Assembly: GCA_040877415.1 (NCBI GenBank)
Contig: JBBDNV010000098.1
Location: 1-22,200, forward strand
Source: JBBDNV01 sp040877415
Lineage (GTDB): Bacteria > Planctomycetota > Planctomycetia > Pirellulales > PALSA-1355
Direction of reading: 5' to 3'
Length of the DNA: 22,200 nt
The notes beneath the pieces are model-generated. The model worked only from the letters and a program-made list of their open reading frames with translations, ran no database searches and had not been told where the DNA came from. Shown here piece after piece: positions 13,952-21,334 of this stretch. Position numbers and translations under genes: made by a program. Numbering within the stretch: position 1 is the first letter of the stretch; every line of letters starts with the position of its first letter.

Positions 13952-14246
13952 TCTGACATTGGATGACTGTCAGAGACGAATGCGTGGCGCTCCAGCGGCA
14001 CGGGAAAGGACTCTGGGCACGATCGGTGGCCACGAGATTCAGCGTGCTGTTCGGATGATTGAGGTTGAGGCGGAACTTAGGTCGCTTCGCCATCTCGTAA
14101 CCCAACTGGCCTGCCATGTAGATGCCGCCGATATTGCGGCCGCAATAAGGCTACAGCAATCCTCTCCGTCGAACGCTGAGCTTAAGCTGTGGGCGCAAGA
14201 TTCGTCGCCGCCTCCCCATCTAGCGGACAGGCCAGAAGAGCCATGA
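13902..14246 (+). CDS. Small basic helical protein upstream of the MazF-like gene (antitoxin candidate)
   Basis: A 114-residue protein from ATG 13902 (MKTNQRRCQRLRRVPASLTL); the open frame begins at 13836 but the earlier part lies inside the acidic-protein gene and is probably shadow. The N-terminus is Arg-rich, residues about 45-85 look like two amphipathic helices (EIQRAVRMIEVEAELRSLRHLVTQLA), and the tail is Pro-rich (SSPPPHLADRPEEP). No family is recognised. It overlaps the preceding gene by 50 bases and ends 10 bases before the GTG of the MazF-like gene, the usual position of an antitoxin. The assignment rests on that position; the fold is not one of the known MazE types as far as I can see. 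Confidence 0.5.
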   Translation: MKTNQRRCQRLRRVPASLTLDDCQRRMRGAPAARERTLGTIGGHEIQRAVRMIEVEAELRSLRHLVTQLACHVDAADIAAAIRLQQSSPSNAELKLWAQDSSPPPHLADRPEEP

Positions 14247-14256
14247 TGGGATCATT

Positions 14257-14655
14257 GTGGCACATCTATGCCAGGGGCGGATTATTTGGCATCCAGTAGC
14301 CGACTCAAACGGCCACAACAAGTATCCGCGACCAATCATCATCCTCACGCGGAACGAAGAGATCACGCCAAACGGCGTTGTTTACGGTGTCGTGTGTTCA
14401 CATAGCGCGGCCGAAGAGAATCCCAGACCACCACACTACATCGAAATCCCGTATCACCCCAATGGCCTAGTCTCCACTAAACTTCCCAAGCCCACTGTCG
14501 CAGTTTGTACATGGGTCGTTGAAATCTGCGTACGCGAGATCACATGCCCACCCGGAGCTGGGATAGTGAGACCGGCCCTCTTCGAGGCAATCCAAGAAGC
14601 CTGCCGCAATTACAGAGAGCGCAAGCAATCTCGCAAGAAATCCGGTCGCCGCTAA
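14257..14655 (+). CDS. MazF/PemK-like protein (putative endoribonuclease toxin)
   Basis: A 132-residue protein with the sequence pattern of the MazF/CcdB-like barrel. An opening strand GRIIWHPV (7-14) is followed by KYPRPIIILTRN (22-33), which places the conserved Arg-Pro at 25-26. Then come VVYGVVCSHS (41-50), where family members have a catalytic Thr or Ser, and the C-terminal block LPKPTVAVCTWVVEI (76-90), like the family's LxKPSVV-C-D segment. A basic tail (ERKQSRKKSGRR) ends it. MazF proteins cut mRNA, rRNA or tRNA at specific sites and stall growth. The frame has only a GTG start at 14257; the two ATGs at 14243 and 14246 are in another frame. It is the last passenger gene and stops 13 bases before the right terminal repeat. 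Similarity is by pattern and remote. Confidence 0.6.
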   Translation: MAHLCQGRIIWHPVADSNGHNKYPRPIIILTRNEEITPNGVVYGVVCSHSAAEENPRPPHYIEIPYHPNGLVSTKLPKPTVAVCTWVVEICVREITCPPGAGIVRPALFEAIQEACRNYRERKQSRKKSGRR

Positions 14656-14668
14656 AGCGCCGCCACGC

Positions 14669-14694
14669 GACCAACTCACTGTTCAGACACTACC
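14669..14694 (-). repeat. Right terminal inverted repeat (26 bp)
   Basis: Exact reverse complement of 11563-11588, ending CAGACACTACC directly against the right copy of the target duplication. Confidence 0.93.
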
Positions 14695-14702
14695 GCCCCC
14701 AG
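14695..14702. repeat. Right target-site duplication of the transposon
   Basis: GCCCCCAG, identical to 11555-11562 and directly abutting the right terminal repeat. The 235 bases from here to the MoxR start at 14938 hold no gene and no convincing promoter that I can see. Confidence 0.9.
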
Positions 14703-14937
14703 CCGACACCCGACACTTAAGCGGCCGAATTCGCAGCGTCTGGCGACCCGCGACGGTGGCGCCAGAATCCACCCCCGGGTGTCCCCAACGGCTCACGGCG
14801 ACCTGTTACGATGGATGTGCGGGCTCCCCATCAAGCCCGGCGCGCCGGATGGGACCCCCGAATGCCGTGGCACGTCTGGTCTTGGAGGGCACGACCCGAT
14901 TGGACGCACCGATAGAACCTCAGGACCGGTCGATTCG

Positions 14938-15942
14938 ATGAGCCTGGCCGACAACATGCAGCAGCGCGCCCTGTTGTTCGTGTCCCGCTACGGCACGTTA
15001 CGCGAGGAGCTGAGCCGCGTGATTGTGGGGCACCACGACGTCGTCAACGGCATTCTGACCTGCTTGTTCGTCGGCGGGCATTGTCTGCTGGAGGGCGTGC
15101 CCGGCTTGGGCAAAACCCTGCTGGTGCGAACGCTGGCCAAGGCGCTCGAGCTGGACTTCTCGCGAATTCAGTTCACGCCCGATCTGATGCCGGCCGACAT
15201 CCTGGGCACGAACATGGTCATGGAGTCGCCCGACGGCAGGCGGTTCTTCGAGTTCCAGCGCGGGCCGATTTTCACGCAGATCTGCCTGGCCGACGAAATC
15301 AACCGGGCCACACCCAAGACCCAAAGTGCCATGCTTGAAACGATGCAGGAAGGCTCGGTCAGCGTCGGGGGAGTGGTCCACGAGCTTAAGAAACCATTCC
15401 TGGTCATGGCCACGCAAAACCCGATCGAGCAGGAAGGCACCTACCCGCTGCCCGAAGCGCAGTTGGATCGTTTTTTCTTCAAGCTTTTGGTGGGCTACTC
15501 GACCCGCGAAGAGGTGGGAACGATCGTCGAGCGGACCACTCGCGGCGAGCACGTCGAAGTGCAAAAGGTCATGGACGGCGCGGAAATCCTCGAATGGCAG
15601 CAGTTGGTGCGCGAAGTCATTCTGGCCCCACACGTCCAGGATTACATCGTGCGGCTCGTGTTGGCCACGCACCCGGGCGGCTCGCTGGCGCCCACGGTTA
15701 CGGCCCAGTATCTGCGCTGGGGCGCCAGCCCGCGCGCCGCGCAAGCGCTGGCTTTGGCATCCAAGGTGCGGGCCCTTTTGGAGGGGCGGTACAACGTCAG
15801 CTTCGAGGACGTCCGCCGCGTCTATTTGCCGGCGCTGCGGCACCGCGTGATTCTCAACTTCGAAGCCCAAGCCGAGGAGATCGACACCGACCGCGTGCTG
15901 TTGGAAATACTGGAAAAACTGCCCGAAAAAGCGGACGAATGA
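14938..15942 (+). CDS. MoxR-family AAA ATPase
   Basis: A 334-residue AAA+ ATPase of the MoxR group, close to the family's usual 320-350. Walker A is GVPGLGKT (53-60), Walker B LADEIN (117-122), and the MoxR signature LLEGVPGLGKT...FTPDLMPADILG and TQNPIEQEGTYPLPEAQLDRF is intact, followed by the C-terminal lid domain. MoxR ATPases act as chaperones that help assemble or activate VWA-domain partners, which here are the next two genes. Start ATG 14938 (MSLADNMQQR) is chosen over an in-frame open stretch from 14779 that reads as non-coding. AGGA lies about 12 bases upstream. The gene is the first of the MoxR-DUF58-VWA operon. Confidence 0.9.
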   Translation: MSLADNMQQRALLFVSRYGTLREELSRVIVGHHDVVNGILTCLFVGGHCLLEGVPGLGKTLLVRTLAKALELDFSRIQFTPDLMPADILGTNMVMESPDGRRFFEFQRGPIFTQICLADEINRATPKTQSAMLETMQEGSVSVGGVVHELKKPFLVMATQNPIEQEGTYPLPEAQLDRFFFKLLVGYSTREEVGTIVERTTRGEHVEVQKVMDGAEILEWQQLVREVILAPHVQDYIVRLVLATHPGGSLAPTVTAQYLRWGASPRAAQALALASKVRALLEGRYNVSFEDVRRVYLPALRHRVILNFEAQAEEIDTDRVLLEILEKLPEKADE

Positions 15943-16033
15943 TGAACGGCAACAACCGTTTAGCCCCCGGCCCACCGGGCCGGGCGTGTTGAAAACAGAA
16001 TCAACGCACCGCCCTCCGATAACGCGCTGACCC

Positions 16034-16927
16034 ATGTCCACGACATCCGCTGACTTGTTGACCCCCCAACTGATGGCCCAACTCGAGCGCCTCGAGTTGG
16101 TCAGCCGCAAGATCTTTCGCGGCCGAATGAAGGGAGAGCGGCGCAGCCCGCGCAAGGGACAGAGCGTCGAATTCGCCGACTTTCGCGGCTACGTGCCGGG
16201 CGACGACCTGCGCTTTGTCGACTGGAACACCTACGCGCGGCTCGATCGGCTGTTCCTCAAAATCTTCTTCGAGGAGGAAGACCTGCACTTTTACGCCTTG
16301 ATCGACGCCAGTCCCTCGATGGCTTTCGGCACGCCGACCAAGCTCGACTACGCCAAGAAGCTGGCCGCCGCGCTGGGGCTTGTCGGACTGGTGCGGGCCG
16401 ATCGCGTGCGGATCGAAACGCTGGGACAGCGGCCGCCGGGCCGCCCGGGACCGACGTTTCGCGGCCGCGCGAGCGTGTGGCGCATGGTAAGCTCCTTGGA
16501 AACAATCGAGCCCGACCAGCCGGGCAATCTCGCCGAGGGAGTCAAGAACTTCTGCATCCGCAACTCGGGAAAAGGCATCGTCGTGGTGATCAGCGACCTG
16601 ATGGACAAGCAGGGCTACGCCGGCGCGCTCAAATACCTGCTGTCGCGGCAGATGGACGTCTACGTCATTCAGGTGCTGTCGGCCGAAGAGCTCGACCCGG
16701 CAATCAAAGGGGACTTGAAGCTCGTCGACTGTGAAGACCACGACGTGGCCGAAATCAGCGCCGGCCCTGCGCTTTTGAAGCGATACAAGAAAAACCTGGC
16801 GGCGTTTGTCGACGGGGCCCGCGATTTTTGCACCAGGCGCGGCATGAATTACCTGTTGGCCAGCAACCAGGTGCCGGTCGAACAGCTCATTTCGAATTAT
16901 CTGCGCAAGCGGGGGCTGGTGCGCTAG
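16034..16927 (+). CDS. DUF58 domain-containing protein
   Basis: A 297-residue protein with the DUF58 signature (DFRGYVPGDDLRFVDWNTYAR, about 49-69) followed by a VWA-like fold. The metal-site motif DASPSM (91-96) keeps the DxSxS pattern, so metal binding is possible. DUF58 proteins are regular partners of MoxR ATPases in Bat-type clusters; the biochemical role is poorly known. It has no membrane segment. The start is ATG 16034, 91 bases after the MoxR stop. Its TAG stop shares a base with the GTG start of the next gene (TAGTG), implying coupled translation. Confidence 0.88.
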   Translation: MSTTSADLLTPQLMAQLERLELVSRKIFRGRMKGERRSPRKGQSVEFADFRGYVPGDDLRFVDWNTYARLDRLFLKIFFEEEDLHFYALIDASPSMAFGTPTKLDYAKKLAAALGLVGLVRADRVRIETLGQRPPGRPGPTFRGRASVWRMVSSLETIEPDQPGNLAEGVKNFCIRNSGKGIVVVISDLMDKQGYAGALKYLLSRQMDVYVIQVLSAEELDPAIKGDLKLVDCEDHDVAEISAGPALLKRYKKNLAAFVDGARDFCTRRGMNYLLASNQVPVEQLISNYLRKRGLVR

Positions 16928-18891
16928 TGTCGATCATCAACATGCTCACCTGGTGGCAATGGGCCCTGTTGGCCGCGGTTCCGCCGGCCATCGTGCTTTT
17001 GTATTTCCTGAAGCTCAAGCGCACGCCGCTGGAAGTGCCCAGCACGTACCTGTGGCACAAATCGATCGAGGATTTGCACGTCAACAGCATCTGGCAGCGG
17101 CTGCGCACGAGCCTGTTGCTGATCTTGCAGCTCCTGCTCGTCACCGTGGTCATGGTGGCGCTCGTGCGCCCCGGATGGAGCGGCAGCAGGCTGGTGGGTA
17201 ATCGCTATGTTTTCCTGATCGACAACTCGGCCAGCATGAGTGCCACCGACACGAAGCCCTCGCGGCTGGCAGAGGCCAAAAGGCGCGCGGCCGAGCTGAT
17301 CGAACAGATGGCGTCGGGCGACGTGGCGATGATCGTGAGCTTTTCCGACGCGGCGCGCGTCGAGCAGGTTTTCACCGACAACCGCCGGGAACTGTTGGAC
17401 GAGCTCGAGGCGATCCGGCCGACCAACCGGCTCACGTTGCTGGGCGAAGCGCTGCGCGTGGCCGCCGGCCTGGCCAACTCCGAGCGAAGCGCGCAATCGG
17501 GAAGGCGGCGGGAAACCGAAGGATTGCCGGCCACGCTGTACCTCTTCAGCGACGGCCGGTTCCCCGACGTCGAGAATTTCAGGCTCGGAAACCTGAAACC
17601 GATCTTCGTGCCGATCGGCACGACCGAGCCGGCCAACGTCGGCATCACCGCCTTCAGCACCCGCCGGCGCGAGGACCGCAAGGACCACGTCCAGGCTTTC
17701 GGCCGCTTGGAGAATTTCGGTCCCAAAAAACTCACGGCCGAAGTCGAGCTGTACCACAACGACTCGCTGCTCGACGCGAGCACGGTCGAGTTGGAGCCGA
17801 ACGCCTCGGGCGGCGTCGTCTTCGAACTCGGCGAATTGCCGACCGGCGTGCTCAAATTGCGCACGCGATCGGGCGGGGCATTGGCGGTCGACGACGAAGC
17901 CTGGGCGGCCGTCGAACCGCCCAAGCGCGGACGCGTGTTGCTGGTGACTCCCGGCAACGACGCGTTGGAGATGGCGCTAGCCACCGACAGCGCCGCTCTA
18001 CTGGCGGAGGTGAACGTGGCCGGCCCCGACGTGCTGGAAAGCAAGGAATATCAGGAAAAGGCCGCCGGCGGGCACTACGCCCTGGTGATCTACGATCAGT
18101 GCCAGCCGCGCGAGATGCCGCAGGCCAACACGCTGTTTATCGGCCGCTTGCCCCCGCAGTCGTCGTGGGCGGCCGCGGCCGATTCGAAGGCCGAGGGCCC
18201 GCAGATCATCGACGTCGAAACCACGCACCCGCTCATGCAACTGATCGACATGAGCAACGTCCGCTTTGCCGAAGCAACGATGCTCAAGCCACCCGAAGGG
18301 AGCACCGTGCTGGTCAGCACCGAAGCCGGACCGCTGCTGGCGATTGCCCCGCGCGGCAGTTTTGAGGATGCCGTGCTGGGCGCCGAAATCGTCGGCGTCG
18401 AGGGCGATCAAAAGCGATACGCCAACACCGATTGGCCGCTGCGGGTGAGCTTTCCGGTGTTTATTCTCAATGCGCTTGGATACTTGAGCGGTTCGGCCGC
18501 CGGCGCGATTCCCAGCGTTCAGCCGGGCCATTCCGTGGCGCTTCGCGCTTTCGGCTCGAGCGGCACGCTGGCAGTTCGCACGCCCGGCGGCAAGTCGATC
18601 ACGCTTTCGCCCGAACACGGCGCAGCGCTGCCGTTTGGCGGCACGGATGAGCTGGGCATTTACGTGGTCGACGAAGTCGGCGAGCCGCCGCGCCGCTTCG
18701 CCGTCAACCTGTTCGACAGCGCCGAAAGCAACATCCCGCCGAGGTCGGCGGTGCAGATCGGCTTCGACGTGGTGACCGGTCAGGCGGTTTGGGAAGGTGG
18801 CAGGTTCGAGCTTTGGAAGCCGCTTTTGGCGGCGGTACTAGGCATCCTGTGCCTCGAGTGGTATATCTACAATCGCCGCGTGTACGTCTAA
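16927..18891 (+). CDS. BatA-like membrane protein with VWA domain
   Basis: A 654-residue membrane protein. The N-terminal BatA domain (about 6-80) has two transmembrane helices (QWALLAAVPPAIVLLYFL and SLLLILQLLLVTVVMVAL) around the EVPSTYLW segment. A VWA domain follows with the metal-site motif DNSASM (99-104), then a large beta-rich region of about 400 residues facing the periplasm, and a final transmembrane helix (PLLAAVLGILCLEWYIY) close to the C-terminus. Family members form Bat or similar surface complexes assembled with MoxR; their function is not well defined. The start is GTG 16927, overlapping the DUF58 stop; ATG 16942 is an alternative. It is the last gene of the operon, followed by a terminator-like hairpin. 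Confidence 0.87.
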   Translation: MSIINMLTWWQWALLAAVPPAIVLLYFLKLKRTPLEVPSTYLWHKSIEDLHVNSIWQRLRTSLLLILQLLLVTVVMVALVRPGWSGSRLVGNRYVFLIDNSASMSATDTKPSRLAEAKRRAAELIEQMASGDVAMIVSFSDAARVEQVFTDNRRELLDELEAIRPTNRLTLLGEALRVAAGLANSERSAQSGRRRETEGLPATLYLFSDGRFPDVENFRLGNLKPIFVPIGTTEPANVGITAFSTRRREDRKDHVQAFGRLENFGPKKLTAEVELYHNDSLLDASTVELEPNASGGVVFELGELPTGVLKLRTRSGGALAVDDEAWAAVEPPKRGRVLLVTPGNDALEMALATDSAALLAEVNVAGPDVLESKEYQEKAAGGHYALVIYDQCQPREMPQANTLFIGRLPPQSSWAAAADSKAEGPQIIDVETTHPLMQLIDMSNVRFAEATMLKPPEGSTVLVSTEAGPLLAIAPRGSFEDAVLGAEIVGVEGDQKRYANTDWPLRVSFPVFILNALGYLSGSAAGAIPSVQPGHSVALRAFGSSGTLAVRTPGGKSITLSPEHGAALPFGGTDELGIYVVDEVGEPPRRFAVNLFDSAESNIPPRSAVQIGFDVVTGQAVWEGGRFELWKPLLAAVLGILCLEWYIYNRRVYV

Positions 18892-18912
18892 GCGGCTTGT
18901 TGAAATACAAGG

Positions 18913-18940
18913 GACCGGCTCCGAGCCCGGCGGGTCTTTT
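18913..18940 (+). terminator. Terminator-like hairpin after the VWA gene
   Basis: GACC (18913-18916) pairs with GGTC (18933-18936) around an inner GGCT-CCG-AGCC hairpin, followed by TTTT, 20-50 bases after the stop at 18891. A second hairpin (CACTG-GCC-CGGTG, 18953-18965) with a T-run on the minus strand follows, so the block may act in both directions or be a dispersed repeat. Confidence 0.4.
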
Positions 18941-19139
18941 GCGAAAAACAGGCACTGGCCCGGTGGCTGTCCCCTATTCTCAGCACGCGGCTAAGGCGTC
19001 GTAGAGTAGACCCGCGCGCCGCAATTCGTGAGGCAAGGGATGCTTGCGGCGCGGCGCGGTGTTGTTTCGCAAGATGCCCCCGTATCCCGTTTGAACTGGG
19101 TGGTCCCTCAGGCAAGGTTGCTACAGGCAGGAGCCAGGA

Positions 19140-19880
19140 ATGATTCACAAGGCGCTCTTACCCCGTCCGAAGCGGAAGAAGGCCGGCCCCCCGCGTCGCA
19201 GAAGGAAGATTCTCAAGCTGCTGGAAAACGACCTGATCAATCGGGTCAGCTACGAGCAGTATCGCGAAAAAGTCCGCGACGTTTACGGCGGGCCCCAGGG
19301 CGCGCTATTGGCCACCGCCAGTTTGCTGTCGCTGCACATCCACCTGGGCGATCGGCTGCTGCGCGAGCGCCGCTTCGATTTGCGCGGAGCGCGGAGTATT
19401 CTGGACGTCGGCAGCGGCGCGGGCCAGATTGCCAAGCACCTTTTGAAATACGCCGATCCGGCGGCGGCGATCACCTGCTGCGACCTTTCGCCCGAAATGC
19501 TTCGCCGGGCCCGCAACCGGCTGAAAAGCTCCCATCCCACGCACGTGGCGGCCGATTTGTCCCATCTGCCGTTCGCGGATGAAAGTTTCGATTGCGTCAC
19601 CTGCGGTTACGTGCTGGAACATCTGCCCGAGGCGCGCCCGGGTCTGGCCGAGCTGTCGCGCGTGATGCGACCCGGCGGAAAGATGCTCTTGCTGACGACC
19701 GAGGACAATTTTTCCGGCGCCTGGACCAGCCGCGTGTGGTGCTGCCGCACGTACAATCGCCATGAGCTGCGCCGCGCGAGCGACGAAGTGGGCCTGGTGT
19801 GGAAGAAAGAGCTGTGGTTCACCCGCATGCACAAACTCTTGCGCGCCGGCGGCATCTGCGTGGAAATCGAAAAGCGATAA
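19140..19880 (+). CDS. Class I SAM-dependent methyltransferase (Methyltransf_11 type)
   Basis: A 246-residue protein. A very basic N-terminus (KRKKAGPPRRRRK, 11-23) precedes a helical region and then the SAM-binding core: ILDVGSGAGQ (87-96, motif I), CCDLSPEM (117-124, acidic loop for ribose) and LSHLPFADESFDCVTCGYVLEHLPE (motif IV region). MRPGGKMLLLT closes the fold. The substrate is unknown; the type includes ubiquinone/menaquinone and small-molecule methyltransferases, and the basic start could suggest a polyanionic partner. A CAGGAG ribosome binding site stands about 8 bases before the ATG. It is separated from the VWA gene by 248 bases and converges with the phosphoesterase gene. Confidence 0.85.
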   Translation: MIHKALLPRPKRKKAGPPRRRRKILKLLENDLINRVSYEQYREKVRDVYGGPQGALLATASLLSLHIHLGDRLLRERRFDLRGARSILDVGSGAGQIAKHLLKYADPAAAITCCDLSPEMLRRARNRLKSSHPTHVAADLSHLPFADESFDCVTCGYVLEHLPEARPGLAELSRVMRPGGKMLLLTTEDNFSGAWTSRVWCCRTYNRHELRRASDEVGLVWKKELWFTRMHKLLRAGGICVEIEKR

Positions 19881-20070
19881 GCCGCCCGTCCCGTAGCCTG
19901 CTCGGTGGAGTATTGACGGGGCAATACGAAGGCGCCCGCCGCCAAAGCCGCGAGGCACGGCAACAACACGCCCGCCGCGCCCAACAGAATCGCTTTGCGT
20001 GGACGCTTCATGGCGACGGTGAGTTCTCGGATTGGAATTCCATGAAACCAGATCGGCTGCGCGCCCGTCA

Positions 20071-21231
20071 TCACGCCGGCCGGCGGAGCACCAGACTGGT
20101 GATTTCCGGCCGGCAATTGAACCGGTAGGGGAACAGCCCGGCCGTGCCCCGGCTGACGTGCAGCAACGTCGGGGGCTCGTGGAAAAAACCGGCCGCGTAG
20201 CGGGTTCCATGCCAACTCGGACAAACCACCGGTCCCACGAGCGGAAAGCGGATCTGGCCGCCGTGCGTGTGCCCGGCAAACATCAAGTCGAACGCCCGAC
20301 TGCGGGCCCAGGGCAGCCGGTCCGGCGTGTGGGCCAATAGAATCTTAAGCGCCTCGCCCGGCACGTCGTCGAGCGACGGCACCGACGAGTTGAACCATGG
20401 GCGCTCGTCGCCGGCGACGACAATCGCGGCGTCCGCCAGCGTTTCGTGGCGTCCGCCCACGTCGACGAACCCGGCCTGGCAAATCGCGTGGCGCAGGCGG
20501 ACGATGGCCCTGGTGCGCAAGTCGTGATTGCCCAGGATGAAGAATTTGCCCAGCCGGGCGTGGAGCCGCCCGAGCGTCTCGGGAATCCACTCGATGTATC
20601 GCTCGCGGTCGCACACGTCGCCGGTCAGGACGACCAGGTCGACCTCGACCGCGTTGGTCAGCCGAACGACCTCGTCGAAATACGCCCGGTCGATGCGCCC
20701 GCTGTAGTGCAAGTCCGACAGGTGGCAAATCGATAGCCCGTTGAGAGATACCGGCAAGCGCGGGACGTCGACCTCGAACTGGCTGACGTGAAGCTGCCAG
20801 ATCTGGTTAAACGGGATTTGCGAGAACAGCCGGGTGCGCGGGCCGCGCGCCGGAGAAGCGCCGAGTTGCCGGACCATGTCCACGACCCGCTCACCGCGTA
20901 GCCTGACGTTTGCGGGAAGCCGCCGCGAACGCCAGCGGTGGACCGCCCAGACCGGTATGTGCACGGCGCCGTACGCGGCGCAAAAGGCAATGTAGGCCGT
21001 GGCCCAATTGAGCCGGCTGATCGGGGCCTCCCAGGAACCGGCGGCCGGGCCGCCGAGGTACGCCAGCACGGCCGGCGGAATCGCCACAAGCGCGGCGTAA
21101 AACACGAGCGTGACGGATTTGACGACCCGCCGGGAAAATCCGGTGGCATGCCAACGATTGACCACTCCGACCCACAACGCCGCGTGTCCCACCAGCGCCA
21201 AGGCAATGAGCACGATGCTTGCAGCCAGCAT
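20071..21231 (-). CDS. Membrane-anchored calcineurin-like metallophosphoesterase (YaeI/LpxG-like)
   Basis: A 386-residue protein. The N-terminal third has about three transmembrane helices (1-24, 38-59, 76-97), followed by a cytoplasmic or periplasmic phosphoesterase domain. All metal-binding motifs are present: SDLHYSG (172-178), GDVCD (204-208), GNHD (234-237), LAHTPD (299-304) and GHTHGG (320-325). Family members with this layout include YaeI-like phosphodiesterases and LpxG, which cleaves UDP-diacylglucosamine in lipid A synthesis. A role on a membrane lipid or nucleotide is possible but the substrate is unknown. Start ATG 21231. It lies 103 bases downstream of the response-regulator gene on the same strand, separated from it by a large hairpin. 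Confidence 0.85.
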   Translation of the reverse strand: MLAASIVLIALALVGHAALWVGVVNRWHATGFSRRVVKSVTLVFYAALVAIPPAVLAYLGGPAAGSWEAPISRLNWATAYIAFCAAYGAVHIPVWAVHRWRSRRLPANVRLRGERVVDMVRQLGASPARGPRTRLFSQIPFNQIWQLHVSQFEVDVPRLPVSLNGLSICHLSDLHYSGRIDRAYFDEVVRLTNAVEVDLVVLTGDVCDRERYIEWIPETLGRLHARLGKFFILGNHDLRTRAIVRLRHAICQAGFVDVGGRHETLADAAIVVAGDERPWFNSSVPSLDDVPGEALKILLAHTPDRLPWARSRAFDLMFAGHTHGGQIRFPLVGPVVCPSWHGTRYAAGFFHEPPTLLHVSRGTAGLFPYRFNCRPEITSLVLRRPA

Positions 21232-21295
21232 GGGAAAGCCCGAGGGTTATCGGCCGCTAGTCAGACCCGCCCCCGCGCGGAAGCCCCCGACACAC

Positions 21296-21328
21296 GGCCC
21301 AACGCGCCACGAAGGCGCGTTTTGGGCC
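21296..21328 (-). terminator. Long GC-rich hairpin after the response-regulator gene
   Basis: GGCCC...AACGCGCC (loop ACGAA) pairs with GGCGCGTT...GGGCC, a stem of about 13 pairs with a two-base bulge, 7 to 39 bases beyond the stop at 21335. There is no clear U-tract on the minus strand, so it may slow or stabilise rather than end transcription between this gene and the phosphoesterase gene. Confidence 0.45.
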
Positions 21329-21334
21329 GGCGGT

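Larger units (their letters stand above)
11563..14694 (-). mobile_element. IS1-family transposon with passenger genes, 3132 bp
   Basis: The element is bounded by perfect 26-bp terminal inverted repeats beginning GGTAGTGTCTGAACAG and flanked by an exact 8-bp duplication. It encodes, from the left, an IS1-type transposase (minus strand), a ribbon-helix-helix protein (plus), a tRNA-like sequence (minus) and three plus-strand genes ending in a MazF-like protein. A bare single-ORF IS1 relative would be about 1.1-1.2 kb; I found no internal copy of the terminal repeat, so the passenger genes appear to move as one unit with the transposase. Base composition inside is visibly less GC-rich than the flanks. 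Intact ends, target duplication and transposase suggest a recent insertion. Confidence 0.92.

Noticed and set aside
11563..14694. Composite transposon made of two insertion sequences
   Set aside because: There is one transposase and a single pair of ends; no second transposase or internal terminal repeat was found.
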